A stretch of 64,000 nucleotides of DNA, from assembly GCA_035362335.1 (NCBI GenBank), contig DAOSDL010000008.1:62001-126000 (forward strand), given 5' to 3'. The notes under the pieces were generated by a model. That model was not told the DNA's origin and ran no database searches. It saw nothing but the letters and a program-made list of their open reading frames with translations. Made by a program: the position numbers and the translations under genes. Of this stretch, positions 26,292 through 35,663 are shown one piece after another (within the stretch, counting starts at the first letter, position 1; each line of letters opens with the position of its first letter). This DNA comes from JAOSJT01 sp035362335 (GTDB lineage Bacteria; Bacteroidota; Ignavibacteria; SZUA-365).

Positions 26292-27365
26292 ATGGACAGA
26301 GGCGAGAGCATCATTACAGCGATACAAGGGAAGGCGATACTCGCGCCGATGTTGGCCACCACGGACATTCCCTTTCGTCGCATCTGCCGCGAGTACGGCG
26401 CGGCGCTTACCATGACCGAAATGGTGAGCGCAGTCGGGATTCTGCGCTCCGCTTCCGAATCGTATCGCAACGCAGTATTCAGCCGCGACGAGCATCCCAT
26501 CGCTATACAGATCGTGGCTTCCGATCCGGATAATGCCGCTGCGGCTATTCGCGAACTCGCGGTGCTCAAACCCGACGTCTTCGATCTGAATTGCGGTTGC
26601 CCCAATGAGCGCATTTGCGAGGCCGGCGCGGGTGCCGAGTTGCTCGACGACCTTCCCCGCATGGGCCGTATCATCGCTGCAGCCGTGCGCGCTTCGTCCG
26701 TTCCCATCAGCGTGAAAATGCGCACGCACGGACTGCGAGGCCGCGCAAGTGTGGCGGAGATCGCACGCATGACCGAGGACAACGGCGCCTCCTGGCTCAC
26801 GCTGCACGCGCGTGCACGCAACACACCCTACGATGTCGCGGCAAATTGGTCGCATATCGCGGATGCGGTGTCCGCAGTCTCTATCCCCGTGGTTGGCAAT
26901 GGCGATGTGTTCAGCGCTGCCGATGCATTCCGCCTGATGGATAACACGGGCTGCGCCGCGGTAATGGTGGCGCGTGGTTGTCTGGGGACTCCATGGATTT
27001 TCGACGATATTCGTCAGGGTCACCGCTGTGACATTCACAGCAATGCCCCCGATGCGACGGCCCTGCGTCCAGTGGTCTCGCGACATCTGCGCATGATGTT
27101 GGAGGAATTTGGAGAAATCCGCGCACTGGTCCGCATGCGCAAGCATGCGCTGTGGTACGCACGGCGATTCGTAGACGCCGAATCACTGCGCACGGCAGTG
27201 TTTGCAACGCAAAACGCCGACGAGGTTGCACGCCGCGTCGATGCGTGGTTTGCTGCGTCTCCGCACACGCTCGATCCTTATTCACCCGAGACACACGAGC
27301 GCGAACTCGCCTTCCGCCGCAGGGTGTTGTACTGGACCAGCGACGCGGTACAGGCCGAAGGTTGA
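26292..27365 (+). CDS. tRNA-dihydrouridine synthase (DusB-like)
   Basis: A 357-residue FMN-dependent TIM-barrel enzyme that reduces uridines in tRNA D-loops. Motifs: LAPMLATTDIPFRR at the N-terminus, TEMVSA, the catalytic-cysteine block LNCGCPNERICEAGAGAELL (NCGCP at residues 100-104), VPISVKMRTH, LTLHARARN (the family's R/H substrate residues) and VVGNGDVFSAADA followed by MVARGCLGTPWIF. The C-terminal helical domain is present. Closest by motif layout to DusB; the exact target uridine cannot be read. No Shine-Dalgarno of note. The ABC transporter pair follows 74 bp downstream on the same strand. Confidence 0.95.
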   Translation: MDRGESIITAIQGKAILAPMLATTDIPFRRICREYGAALTMTEMVSAVGILRSASESYRNAVFSRDEHPIAIQIVASDPDNAAAAIRELAVLKPDVFDLNCGCPNERICEAGAGAELLDDLPRMGRIIAAAVRASSVPISVKMRTHGLRGRASVAEIARMTEDNGASWLTLHARARNTPYDVAANWSHIADAVSAVSIPVVGNGDVFSAADAFRLMDNTGCAAVMVARGCLGTPWIFDDIRQGHRCDIHSNAPDATALRPVVSRHLRMMLEEFGEIRALVRMRKHALWYARRFVDAESLRTAVFATQNADEVARRVDAWFAASPHTLDPYSPETHERELAFRRRVLYWTSDAVQAEG

Positions 27366-27439
27366 CCGGCCACGCGCAACTCGAATACTCTCCGCATCGT
27401 ACCGCCACGAATAGGTGCTGTTTCAATCGGGAAATCACC

Positions 27440-28615
27440 ATGCTTTCCGTCTCCCATCTTCGTAAGCAGTTTTCCACCATACTCGCGGTGGATGATGTGT
27501 CCTTCTCCGTGCGTCCAGGACAAATATTCGGCTTGATTGGTCCGAATGGCGCGGGGAAGACCACCACCATCCGCATGATCATGGACATCATTCAACCGGA
27601 TGCGGGCAGCGTCATCATCGACGGAGAGCCCATGAGCGACGCCGGGAAAAATCTTGTGGGCTATCTGCCGGAGGAACGAGGCCTCTACCGCAAGAATAAA
27701 GTCATCAACGTCATCCGGTATTTCGCTTCGTTGAAAGGCCTCTCACCCCGCGATGCCGTGCATGCGGCACGCCCTCTGCTCGAGCGTTTCAATCTCACAA
27801 AATACGAGCGCCGCAATGTGGAGGAACTGTCGAAAGGCAATCAACAAAAATTGCAGTTCATCATCTCCGTGTTGCACAATCCCCGACTGCTCGTGCTCGA
27901 CGAACTGTTCTCCGGACTCGATCCGGTGAATCAGGTATTGATGCGTGATGCACTTATGGATCTCAAACGGGACAATCGGGCCATCATTTTTTCAACGCAT
28001 CACATGGAGCAGGCCGAAAAACTCTGTGATGAGTTGCTGATGATCAACAATGGTCGCACGGTACTGCACGGTTCTCCCGCGGAAATAAAAAGCCGACATG
28101 GCAAAAATGCCGTACAGGTGCAATTCACCGGCGATGCGGAATTCCTGCGTGAGCTCCCCACCGTGCGACGTGCCGACATTGCCCAGAATTTTGCGGAACT
28201 CGAACTCGACGCTGGCACCGACACCAATGCGCTCATCAGCGCGATGTTGCCACATTTGGCTATATCCTCGGTCTCGAGAGTGGAACCATCGCTGCAATCG
28301 ATTTTCATCGACATCGTGGGATTGCCTGCGCCGGATGCCTCGGAGGATACCGAGGAAAACGAAAGTGCCAAGCACGGCACGGTACCCTCACCGCTGAAGG
28401 ATAAAAAAAACAAGGCCTTCTTTTTCCGTGGCTTGCTGTTGCTGGCGATGGGCGTGTTCTTCCTTCTCCGCTTCATTCAGGAGGGTGCCATCATGCCCAT
28501 GCTGGCCGCCGTTGCAATGCTGGCGGGAGGGATCGGCTTTCTCGTCGCCTTCGCACGACGACGGTCACAACTGCGGAGGGAAGCGTTTAACGCGACGAAG
28601 GAGGTGGAGCGATGA
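27440..28615 (+). CDS. ABC transporter ATP-binding protein (NatA-like) with C-terminal membrane hairpin
   Basis: A 391-residue ATPase. The ABC domain (residues ~1-220) has Walker A GPNGAGKT (34-41), signature LSKGNQQKLQF, Walker B LLVLDELFSGLDP and the switch His in IIFSTHHMEQAE. A NatA/DrrA-type C-terminal subdomain follows. Unusually, the last ~80 residues form two transmembrane helices (AFFFRGLLLLAMGVFFLLRF and PMLAAVAMLAGGIGFLVAF) ahead of a basic tail; standard family members lack these. Start 27440 begins exactly at the ABC fold (MLSVSHLRKQF). It overlaps the permease gene by ATGA, so the two proteins are translationally coupled. Confidence 0.93.
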   Translation: MLSVSHLRKQFSTILAVDDVSFSVRPGQIFGLIGPNGAGKTTTIRMIMDIIQPDAGSVIIDGEPMSDAGKNLVGYLPEERGLYRKNKVINVIRYFASLKGLSPRDAVHAARPLLERFNLTKYERRNVEELSKGNQQKLQFIISVLHNPRLLVLDELFSGLDPVNQVLMRDALMDLKRDNRAIIFSTHHMEQAEKLCDELLMINNGRTVLHGSPAEIKSRHGKNAVQVQFTGDAEFLRELPTVRRADIAQNFAELELDAGTDTNALISAMLPHLAISSVSRVEPSLQSIFIDIVGLPAPDASEDTEENESAKHGTVPSPLKDKKNKAFFFRGLLLLAMGVFFLLRFIQEGAIMPMLAAVAMLAGGIGFLVAFARRRSQLRREAFNATKEVER

Positions 28616-29865
28616 CTGTGACGAAAAAAACCCTACTCGTTGCCTGGTGGGAATTCATCGAGCGCGTGAAGACCAAAAGCTTTATTGTCGGCCTCTTCCT
28701 CATGCCGACCATCATGGCGGTATTCATCATCGCACCGGGATATCTCAAGGAGAGTTTGAAAGAAAGCGAAACGCAGTATATCGCCGTGCTGGATGATACC
28801 GGCGTGCTCTTCGATTCGTTGGATGCCGCCCTCAAACGAGCGGCCGTGCTCGACAACGGCACACCGGTGTATACGTTGCAACGCTTGAATCGCGGTACGG
28901 CTTCGCTGGAGCGCTTGAAGGACAGCCTCGACGCCGCCCTGCTCGATGGTTCTCTTGCAGCGGCCTTGTTCATTCCACGCAATGCGATGGATTCGCTGCG
29001 CGTGGAGTACCGTTCCTCGAACGTCTCGGATATTGAAGGCATCACCCTTATTACCCGGAAGCTGTCGGACATCATGGTGCGGTATCGCATGGCCGGCGCG
29101 GGTCTCGATCCCGACGAGGTGGCGACGCTCAGCCGTGAAGCCGATGTGCGAACCGTACGCGTGACGGAGAAAGGCGAGGAGGAAAGCGGTTTCCTCGAAT
29201 CCTTCGGATTGTCCTATGTCTTCATCATCCTCACCTTGATCATGATTCTCACCTCCGGCCAGATGCTGGTGCGCAGCATGGTGGAGGAAAAGAGCAATCG
29301 CATCGTGGAAGTGCTGGTGTCGTCGTGTTCACCGATGGATCTGATGTTCGGTAAAATCATCGGCATGGGCATGCTCGCTTTCGTGCCGGTATTGTTCTGG
29401 ATACTGCTTGGCGCGATTCTGCTCGCTGTCACAGGCGTGGCCAATCTGCCGCTGGATAATCTCTGGTTGATGTTCGTGTACTTCATACTCGGCTTCCTGT
29501 TCTATGCCGCGTTGTTTGTCGCGCTCGGGAGTCTGACTTCCACCGAACAGGAGGCGCAACAGATGACGGGCTACCTCTCCATGTTCCTGTCGTTGCCCAT
29601 TGTGATAGCGATGATCGCCTCGCAAAGCCCGAACAATCCTATACTCACCGTGCTGACGATGATTCCCTTCCTCACGCCGCAGATGATGTTCATTCGATTA
29701 CCCATCATCGCTCCCCCGCTGTGGGAAATTGCATTGAGTCTGGGAATTCTCGTTCTTTCGATCATTGCATTGACATGGATCGCGGCTCGCATTTTCCGCG
29801 TGGGAATACTGCTCACGGGAAAGCGTCCGAATCTCGACGAAATCGTTCGCTGGATACGGCACTGA
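28612..29865 (+). CDS. ABC-2 type transporter permease (NatB-like)
   Basis: A 417-residue permease. One N-terminal transmembrane helix (SFIVGLFLMPTIMAVFIIAPGYL) is followed by a large extracytoplasmic domain (~residues 50-185) and then five or so C-terminal helices (VFIILTLIMILTSGQMLV, MLAFVPVLFWILLGAILLAV, LMFVYFILGFLFYAALFVAL, LPIVIAMIASQ, LSLGILVLSIIALTWIAARIF). EEKSNRIVEVLVSSCSP is the signature-like loop of NatB/YhaP-type permeases. With the ATPase upstream it should form an exporter; families of this type handle Na+, antibiotics or lipids, and the substrate is unknown here. Confidence 0.93.
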   Translation: MTVTKKTLLVAWWEFIERVKTKSFIVGLFLMPTIMAVFIIAPGYLKESLKESETQYIAVLDDTGVLFDSLDAALKRAAVLDNGTPVYTLQRLNRGTASLERLKDSLDAALLDGSLAAALFIPRNAMDSLRVEYRSSNVSDIEGITLITRKLSDIMVRYRMAGAGLDPDEVATLSREADVRTVRVTEKGEEESGFLESFGLSYVFIILTLIMILTSGQMLVRSMVEEKSNRIVEVLVSSCSPMDLMFGKIIGMGMLAFVPVLFWILLGAILLAVTGVANLPLDNLWLMFVYFILGFLFYAALFVALGSLTSTEQEAQQMTGYLSMFLSLPIVIAMIASQSPNNPILTVLTMIPFLTPQMMFIRLPIIAPPLWEIALSLGILVLSIIALTWIAARIFRVGILLTGKRPNLDEIVRWIRH

Positions 29866-29881
29866 TCATACGATAACGACA

Positions 29882-29910
29882 CGGCCGCCGTCACTTACGG
29901 GCGGCGGCCG
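29882..29910. other. GC-rich stem-loop between permease and small membrane protein genes
   Basis: A 9-bp perfect stem (CGGCCGCCG with CGGCGGCCG) and an 11-base loop. No T run follows, so it looks more like an mRNA stabiliser or attenuator than a terminator. It ends 8 bases before an AAGGAGG ribosome site. Confidence 0.55.
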
Positions 29911-29925
29911 CGTCACCAAGGAGGA

Positions 29926-30099
29926 ATGATGAAACAGCTACTGGTGGTTATCGCATTGTTGATCGTGGCCTTCATCGCCCTGCGCTTGTTTTTCTGGGCT
30001 GCTGGCCAGGTGTTCATTCTACTCGTGGTCGCAGCCGCCATCTACCTGGGTGTCCGCCTGCTACTCGGTAGAAAACGCGGCTCGGCCAGCGGTGGATGA
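29926..30099 (+). CDS. Small (57-residue) membrane protein
   Basis: The sequence from 29926 reads ATG-ATG-AAA and ends TGA at 30097-30099, giving a 57-residue protein. It has a near-perfect AAGGAGG ribosome site immediately upstream. It begins MMKQLLVVIALLIVAF and carries two hydrophobic segments (residues ~5-23 and ~29-47) separated by RLFFWAAGQ, ending in a basic tail GRKRGSASGG. It follows the ABC exporter genes after 60 bp containing a GC hairpin and could be an accessory subunit. No family recognised; coding status rests on the ribosome site and the clean membrane-protein pattern. Confidence 0.65.
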   Translation: MMKQLLVVIALLIVAFIALRLFFWAAGQVFILLVVAAAIYLGVRLLLGRKRGSASGG

Positions 30100-30585
30100 G
30101 TACTCATTGTAGTGCCGGCATCAGTCGGAATTTCATGTTCTAAACGTGAGTACGGTAGAGTCCCAGACGAGGGAACGACGCGTGTCGGTCCCGGCCTGCC
30201 ACCGCTCGAAGCTTCAATGCCGCCGTGAGCCTGGGAAATCGCCAGTACGACAATGGCGATGGGACTGGCAAATCATTGCCCCCTCTCCACTTTAGATATC
30301 CAGCCCAGAAGTACCTGGACACTCGAACCTGCCGCCTAACGCACGTTTCGTGCGAGATGCACCCTCAACCCATCCTCCGCGCTCTCTGCGCTCTCCGCGC
30401 TCTCTTCAAATGTATCACGCACTCGGCCCGCCCGGAAGATCCCGGCCGCTCGACTGGATAGAGAGGCGCACACTCGACACCGCGCCCCCATTTCCCTCCC
30501 GCTTCCGTATATTACTGTTTGCCCCGACGGACACTCCGTCGGCAGTACGGTTGCGCGCACCTCGCGCGGGAATACGATCACGAGT
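30100..30585. other. Intergenic region before der
   Basis: No supportable gene. It contains a short tandem array of GCGCTCTC-like units (30378-30403) and a perfect 8-bp hairpin (30524-30542). An AT-rich patch TATATTACTG around 30508-30517 may belong to a der promoter. Nothing else was seen. Confidence 0.5.
30524..30542. other. Short perfect hairpin upstream of der
   Basis: CCGACGGA (30524-30531), loop CAC, TCCGTCGG (30535-30542). It lies 43 bases before the der start, so it would sit in the 5' leader if transcription starts at the AT-rich patch just upstream. Confidence 0.5.
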
Positions 30586-31902
30586 ATGAACAAGCCCATC
30601 GTCGCTATTGTCGGCCGACCCAACGTCGGTAAATCCACGCTCTTCAACCGCCTCATCGGCGCGCGTAAAGCCATCGTCGAAGATCAACCCGGTGTGACGC
30701 GCGATCGCCATTACGCCGAAACGGATTGGTCGGGGCGTGAATTCATCCTCATCGATACCGGCGGCTATGTCCCGGAGTCCGACGATGTGTTCGAGCGCGC
30801 CATCCGCGAGCAGGTGCGCATTTCCATCGAGGAAGCAACCGTCATCCTTTTCCTAGTGGATGGCCGCGACGGTGTGCTGCCCATCGACGAGGAAGTAGCG
30901 CGCCTGTTGCGCCGCAGCAATAAAAAAGTCATCCTCGCGGTGAATAAAATCGACTCCACGAAAATGGAAGCGCTGCGCAACGATTTCTATTCGCTCGGAC
31001 TAGGCGAACCCGCCAGTGTATCCGCCATCTCCGGACTGCATACCGGCGACCTGCTCGATCTCATCATCGAGGGCTTTCCCGAAAGCACCGAGGAGGAGGA
31101 AGACGAGCATATGCATCTGGCCATTATCGGCCGGCCAAATGTGGGCAAATCCTCCCTGACCAATGCACTGCTGGGAAAAGAACGCTCCATTGTCACCGAT
31201 ATTCCCGGCACGACGCGCGATTCCATCGACTCGACCATCATCTGGGAGGGACGGCCCATCACCATCGTCGACACCGCCGGCATGCGTCGCCGCAGCAAGG
31301 TGAAGGAAAACATCGAGTTCTACTCCGCCCTCCGCACGCTGAAAAGCATTCAGCGCTGCGATGTGGCGCTCTGTCTGGTGGATGGTGCCGAGGGCTTGCT
31401 GCATCAGGATATCGATGTGCTGAACGAAGCCGCCCGGCTGAACAAGGGTCTGGTGATCGCGGTGAACAAGTGGGATCTGGTGGAAAAGGATTCGAAAACC
31501 GCGGATCTGATCGTGAAGGACATACACGCACGAATCAAGATGTTCGATTACGTGCCCGTCATCTTTATCTCCGCCCTCACCGGACAACGCACTTTCAAGG
31601 CGCTCGAGCAATGCGTCGCCGTGTACGACGAGCGACAGAAGCGCGTTCCCACGTCCGAACTGAATGATCGAATTCTGGAAATTCTCCGCGAAACTCCCCC
31701 GCCAGCCACTCCCACCGGCCGCCAGGTCAAGGTGATGTATGTCACGCAGGTGCGCGAGGCGCCACCGGTGATCGTGCTCTTCGCCAACGAGCCGAAGTAC
31801 ATTCCGGAAAGCTATCGACGCTTCGTCGAGCGCCGCATACGTGAGCTCTGGGGATTCAGTGGCGTGCCGTTGACCGTGCAATTCCGTTCGACCAAGGACT
31901 GA
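30586..31902 (+). CDS. der: Ribosome biogenesis GTPase Der (EngA)
   Basis: A 438-residue double-GTPase that acts in 50S subunit assembly. It has two complete G domains in tandem: the first with GRPNVGKS at residues 10-17, DTGG and NKID; the second with GRPNVGKSSL around residues 183-192, DTAG and NKWD. A C-terminal KH-like domain follows (VMYVTQVREAPPVIVLFANEP...LWGFSGVPLTVQFR). The length matches the family. The chosen ATG starts the conserved MNKPIVAIVG. It ends 40 bp from convergent rsmB. Confidence 0.98.
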   Translation: MNKPIVAIVGRPNVGKSTLFNRLIGARKAIVEDQPGVTRDRHYAETDWSGREFILIDTGGYVPESDDVFERAIREQVRISIEEATVILFLVDGRDGVLPIDEEVARLLRRSNKKVILAVNKIDSTKMEALRNDFYSLGLGEPASVSAISGLHTGDLLDLIIEGFPESTEEEEDEHMHLAIIGRPNVGKSSLTNALLGKERSIVTDIPGTTRDSIDSTIIWEGRPITIVDTAGMRRRSKVKENIEFYSALRTLKSIQRCDVALCLVDGAEGLLHQDIDVLNEAARLNKGLVIAVNKWDLVEKDSKTADLIVKDIHARIKMFDYVPVIFISALTGQRTFKALEQCVAVYDERQKRVPTSELNDRILEILRETPPPATPTGRQVKVMYVTQVREAPPVIVLFANEPKYIPESYRRFVERRIRELWGFSGVPLTVQFRSTKD

Positions 31903-31941
31903 CCTTCGTCGGGGATTCCGCTCAACCGAGTATATTCTCCG

Positions 31942-33303
31942 TTACGACGCTTTGACGAGGCGCGCACCGAAGGCGCCGTCCATGCGATGCTTGTGCGGGA
32001 AGGTCGCCAGAAAACCCTGCTCGTCCACCACGCGCGATGGGAGCAGCGTTTCTGCATGTTCGAGTGTGAATTCCGGATGCTCGCGCAGAAAGGCCAGCAC
32101 GATATCGCGATTTTCCTCGTTTTCAATGGTGCAGGTGCTGTATACGAGGACGCCACCGGGTTTCACCAAGCGTGCGGCATTCTCGAGAATCGCGCGTTGA
32201 AGTGTGGCGAGTTTGCGAATATCATCCGCCTCGCGCTTCCATTTAATGTCGGGTTTCTTACCCAACACACCGAGACCTGAACAGGGCACATCAGCGAGAA
32301 CCTTGTCAGCCGGCTCGAGTTCGAGTTCGCCGGCATCGCCCTCAACACACTCGATAATGGAAATGCGCGTGCGCTCCGCCGCCTGACGCACGAGATTCAG
32401 CCGCGTTTCGTATTTGTCCACCGCGATGATGCGTCCGCGATTGCCCATCAGCTCGGCGGCATGCAGCGCCTTGCCGCCGGGTGCGGAGCAGAGATCGATG
32501 ACCGTGTCGCCCGGCTTGGGCGAGAGCAGCAGCCCCACCAACCCGGCGCTCTCGTCCTGAATGGTGAAGCGTCCCTCCTGAAACATCCCGCTCTGCTTGA
32601 TATTCGGCAGATTGCGTACGGTGACGTAATCCTTCATGTAGAAACAGCGCCGGTAATCGATGCCCGCTTCCACCAAGTCGTTGGCGAAGGCAGTGTATTC
32701 TGTCACGAGCGGATTTGGGCGCAACGTGAGAAACGGTCGCATGTTGTTGGCCTTGCACAGGGATTCCGTCTCCTCGAATCCAAAGCGCGCATGCCAGCGC
32801 CGCACAATCCATGACGGATGCGAGTGCACCACCGACAGATACTGTACTTCGTCGTTGGTGGCCAATGGGTAGCGGATGTTCTCGATGTTGCGAGCGATGT
32901 TGCGGAGCAGGCCGTTCATGGTGTCGGCAAGCCGCTGCCCCCGGAATTTCTTCACAAACTCCACCGCCTCGTTCACAGCGGCGTGATGGGGTATGCGTGT
33001 GAGAAACAGGATCTGATACAACGCCACTCGCAGGGCGTTGCGTACATTCGGCGCTACTTTCGAATACTGTCCGTGGTAGAAGCCGGTCAGCACCCAGTCG
33101 AGCTTAGACTGGTTGCGCAATACGCCGTGGACAAGTTCCGTCAACAGGCGCTTGTCTGGTGGATTGAGTTCGCTGTCGTTCAACTCGATGTCGAGCAACT
33201 TGTCGAGATAAGCATCGGTGCGTTCGACCCGCGTGAGGATTTTCACGGCGATGCCTCTGACACCGACGTAGAGCGGCGGCAGGGAGTGTGTATCGTTCGT
33301 CAT
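31942..33303 (-). CDS. rsmB: 16S rRNA (cytosine-C5) methyltransferase RsmB
   Basis: A 453-residue SAM-dependent methyltransferase that by homology modifies C967 of 16S rRNA. It has an N-terminal NusB-like RNA-binding domain (VKILTRVERTDAYLDKLLD, LVHGVLRNQSKLDWVL, PHHAAVNEAVEFVKKF), then the Rossmann domain with CSAPGGKALHAAELMG, motif IV DVPCSGLGVLGKKPDIKW and the catalytic motif VYSTCTIENEEN. Both conserved cysteines (PCS and STC) are present. Full length. It starts 12 bp after the GlmU-like gene and is probably co-transcribed with it. Confidence 0.96.
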   Translation of the reverse strand: MTNDTHSLPPLYVGVRGIAVKILTRVERTDAYLDKLLDIELNDSELNPPDKRLLTELVHGVLRNQSKLDWVLTGFYHGQYSKVAPNVRNALRVALYQILFLTRIPHHAAVNEAVEFVKKFRGQRLADTMNGLLRNIARNIENIRYPLATNDEVQYLSVVHSHPSWIVRRWHARFGFEETESLCKANNMRPFLTLRPNPLVTEYTAFANDLVEAGIDYRRCFYMKDYVTVRNLPNIKQSGMFQEGRFTIQDESAGLVGLLLSPKPGDTVIDLCSAPGGKALHAAELMGNRGRIIAVDKYETRLNLVRQAAERTRISIIECVEGDAGELELEPADKVLADVPCSGLGVLGKKPDIKWKREADDIRKLATLQRAILENAARLVKPGGVLVYSTCTIENEENRDIVLAFLREHPEFTLEHAETLLPSRVVDEQGFLATFPHKHRMDGAFGARLVKAS

Positions 33304-33315
33304 GGCGTATATGCG

Positions 33316-34596
33316 TCAGTGATGAAAGGAAATCCGTTGTGCCGCCGTACGCACGAAGGCGTCGTGCAGCACATCCCGCTCCGCAGCCGTGCATGTCACC
33401 CCGCGGCGGGCCATGACACGTTCGGCGGTTTCACGGAATTTTTCAAAATCATACTCCTCCAGACCATCGGCACCACCCCAACTGAACGCCGGCAAAAACT
33501 TCGGCGGAAAACCGCCGCCATGCACGTTGCACCCCGGTCCCACAATGGTGCCGGTGTTGAACATGGTGTTGATGCCGCATTTCGCATGGTCGGACATAAT
33601 GGTGCCGAGAAACATGCGGCCGGTGGAATGCTCGCGTCCCTCGGTGGTGGCGCGGATGACGGAGTAATTATTCTTTAAATCGCTGGTATTGCTGTCCGCG
33701 CCGAGATTGGTCCAGGGCGCGAAATACGAATGGCCCACAAAGCCGTCGTGCTGCTTGTTGGCGAAGGAGTGGAATACGGTGGCTTCCACTTCGCCGCCCA
33801 CTTTGCACAAGGGTCCGATCACCGTGTGCTCATAGATTTTCGCCGCCACTTTCACGCGACTGCGCTTGCCCACATACAGCGGACCCAACAGCACGCTCTG
33901 CGGCATGATCTCCGCGCCTTCATCAATCACGATGGGGCCCTCGCTCGCATCCAGCACCACGCCCGAGCGCACCACCGCAGCGGCGGCGATATGTATCGCT
34001 TCCGGGGCTATCAATTCCACCGAAGCGGCACATTGCGCCGTCGCGTGAATCGATCCCAGGGGAAAACGCGCCGCATCTTCGAGCAGCAGCGCCGGAGTAA
34101 AGTCGATGATGTCCCATGGCCACGTGAGCAGGCGCGATGGGTGCTGGACAATGCGCGCATCGCGCGTATCCGGACGGGCATCGTGAACGGCTGAAGCGGT
34201 CAATTCCTCCTTCAGCGACGTCGCGGTAAGCCATGCATGAATACTGGAACGCATGCGGTCGCTCACGGCAACGATGGCCACAGGTACGCCGTCGTGGAGA
34301 AATACTGTATCCTCGGCGGTGTTCTTCAGGAGTTCCACCAGCGACGCATCCAGCAGCAGACGGCCGTTCAGGAACAGACGCGAGGCACCCGCCTCGTTCA
34401 CCGGCAACCCATGCCGCTCGCGCAACACCGCTGCGAGGCCCATGCGCGAATACAGGCGAACGTCCTCACCGGCGAAATGCGCCTGCGCGCGCTCCAGCGC
34501 CGTGAATATCCCACAGCGGAGATCGAAGTCCGCCTGCACGTGTGTGAGCGGCAAGAGTGAGGAAATCGAAACGTCTTCGAAGATACAGATGGACAT
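33316..34596 (-). CDS. GlmU-like putative sugar nucleotidyltransferase/acyltransferase
   Basis: A 426-residue protein with an N-terminal nucleotidyltransferase-like part (MSICIFEDVSISSLLPLTHVQADFDLRCGI, resembling the family's FED...L.PLT..RP..ELR.G start) and a C-terminal left-handed beta-helix of hexapeptide repeats (IHAAAAVVRSGVVLDAS-like turns, GPIVIDEGAEIMPQSVLLGP, VGHSYFAPWTNLGADSNTSDLKNNY, GINTMFNTGTIVGPGCNV). This matches the alternative bacterial GlmU-type family common in Bacteroidota, proposed to supply UDP-GlcNAc for the envelope. The classical GGxGTRM signature is absent, so activity is inferred. Start has no strong ribosome site. Confidence 0.85.
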   Translation of the reverse strand: MSICIFEDVSISSLLPLTHVQADFDLRCGIFTALERAQAHFAGEDVRLYSRMGLAAVLRERHGLPVNEAGASRLFLNGRLLLDASLVELLKNTAEDTVFLHDGVPVAIVAVSDRMRSSIHAWLTATSLKEELTASAVHDARPDTRDARIVQHPSRLLTWPWDIIDFTPALLLEDAARFPLGSIHATAQCAASVELIAPEAIHIAAAAVVRSGVVLDASEGPIVIDEGAEIMPQSVLLGPLYVGKRSRVKVAAKIYEHTVIGPLCKVGGEVEATVFHSFANKQHDGFVGHSYFAPWTNLGADSNTSDLKNNYSVIRATTEGREHSTGRMFLGTIMSDHAKCGINTMFNTGTIVGPGCNVHGGGFPPKFLPAFSWGGADGLEEYDFEKFRETAERVMARRGVTCTAAERDVLHDAFVRTAAQRISFHH

Positions 34597-34724
34597 GTGC
34601 TTTCCGGATTTCTAACCAAGAAATGTACGATTCAGGATATTCGTTGACAAGAGCAACGAAAGAAAAATGGCGGCGCGAAATCGGCACCGCCATGTGCTTC
34701 CTGGAACTCAGCGACGCGACCGCG

Positions 34725-35645
34725 TCACTTCAGCAAGTACTCTTCCTCGTTGTACAAACGCATTTGCATGAGCAGATTGCGCAAAATGTCGCGGTACTCC
34801 GCCACATCCGGTGCGAGACGGCGGGTTTCACTGTACTCGACGAAGGCATCGTTGAACAATCCCTTCTGCTCGAAGTAAATGCCTCGGATCAAATGCAGCG
34901 TCACATCGTCGGCGCCCATGTCGCGCAATTCAACGTCCAGTCGTCGCAATTCCTCCTGAATCACCGCGATGGAATCGGCACTGAGTATACGGAAGGTTTC
35001 GATATTGCTTTCGCTGCCATCCTTCACGCGAGTAATGCGCCAGTGATACACTCCCCCGTTCGCAAGAGCGGGCGCCGCACCGGGTTCGTAGCGCAGCTGC
35101 GTCTCGCCGCTGCGCAGGCGCGCGATGACGGCGAAATTGTCATCGAGCAGCAGCAAGTCGTATTCGCTGCGATCACTGGGATCGATCCAGCGGAACAGCG
35201 GCTCGGTTGTCATCAACGCCTGTTTCGGGAATACGGCGCTCACCACGTCGAGCGTCCCGCGAACGGCGCCGTACACATCCTCCTGCCCGCCTTCGCGCGT
35301 GCGACGGATCTGTGATGCGGCATATTGCAGCAGCTTTCCCGAAGCACCATCACCGGCCTGCTTGCTTGCCGTGGCAAAGGTGGAGAGTACCTTGGTGGTG
35401 TTCTCATCGATGCTCACCAGACGCTCCTGATTCATCATCAGTTTGGCGTAACTGGCAAACGCGGTGCGCACCACATCGGCGCCTTGCAATTGATCGCCCA
35501 CCGACAGGGCCTTCCATTCCTTTTTCTTGGCGTTCTTGCGCTGCACTTCCACCTTGCCTTTCACACTCATCACCATGAAGGTCTGCGCGGATAGCGCCGA
35601 TGTGAACATCAGCAGCAGTGCGAACAGCAGTGTCAATCGTTTCAT
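34725..35645 (-). CDS. Exported FecR-domain protein with C-terminal helical repeats
   Basis: A 306-residue secreted protein (signal MKRLTLLFALLLMFTSALSAQ). The first ~100 residues look like a FecR-type beta domain (VMSVKGKVEVQRKNAKKKEW, LSVGDQLQGADVVRTAFASYAKLMMNQ). The middle (PLFRWIDPSDRSEYDLLLLDDN...LANGGVYHWRI) resembles an FN3-like module, and the end is a TPR-like helical hairpin (HLIRGIYFEQKGLFNDAFVEYSETRRLAPD). It follows a CHASE2 membrane protein with an 18-bp gap; FecR-like/CHASE2 gene pairs recur in bacteria and suggest an envelope-sensing module. Function unproven. Confidence 0.82.
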   Translation of the reverse strand: MKRLTLLFALLLMFTSALSAQTFMVMSVKGKVEVQRKNAKKKEWKALSVGDQLQGADVVRTAFASYAKLMMNQERLVSIDENTTKVLSTFATASKQAGDGASGKLLQYAASQIRRTREGGQEDVYGAVRGTLDVVSAVFPKQALMTTEPLFRWIDPSDRSEYDLLLLDDNFAVIARLRSGETQLRYEPGAAPALANGGVYHWRITRVKDGSESNIETFRILSADSIAVIQEELRRLDVELRDMGADDVTLHLIRGIYFEQKGLFNDAFVEYSETRRLAPDVAEYRDILRNLLMQMRLYNEEEYLLK

Positions 35646-35663
35646 CGTATCCTCAAACGTCTG

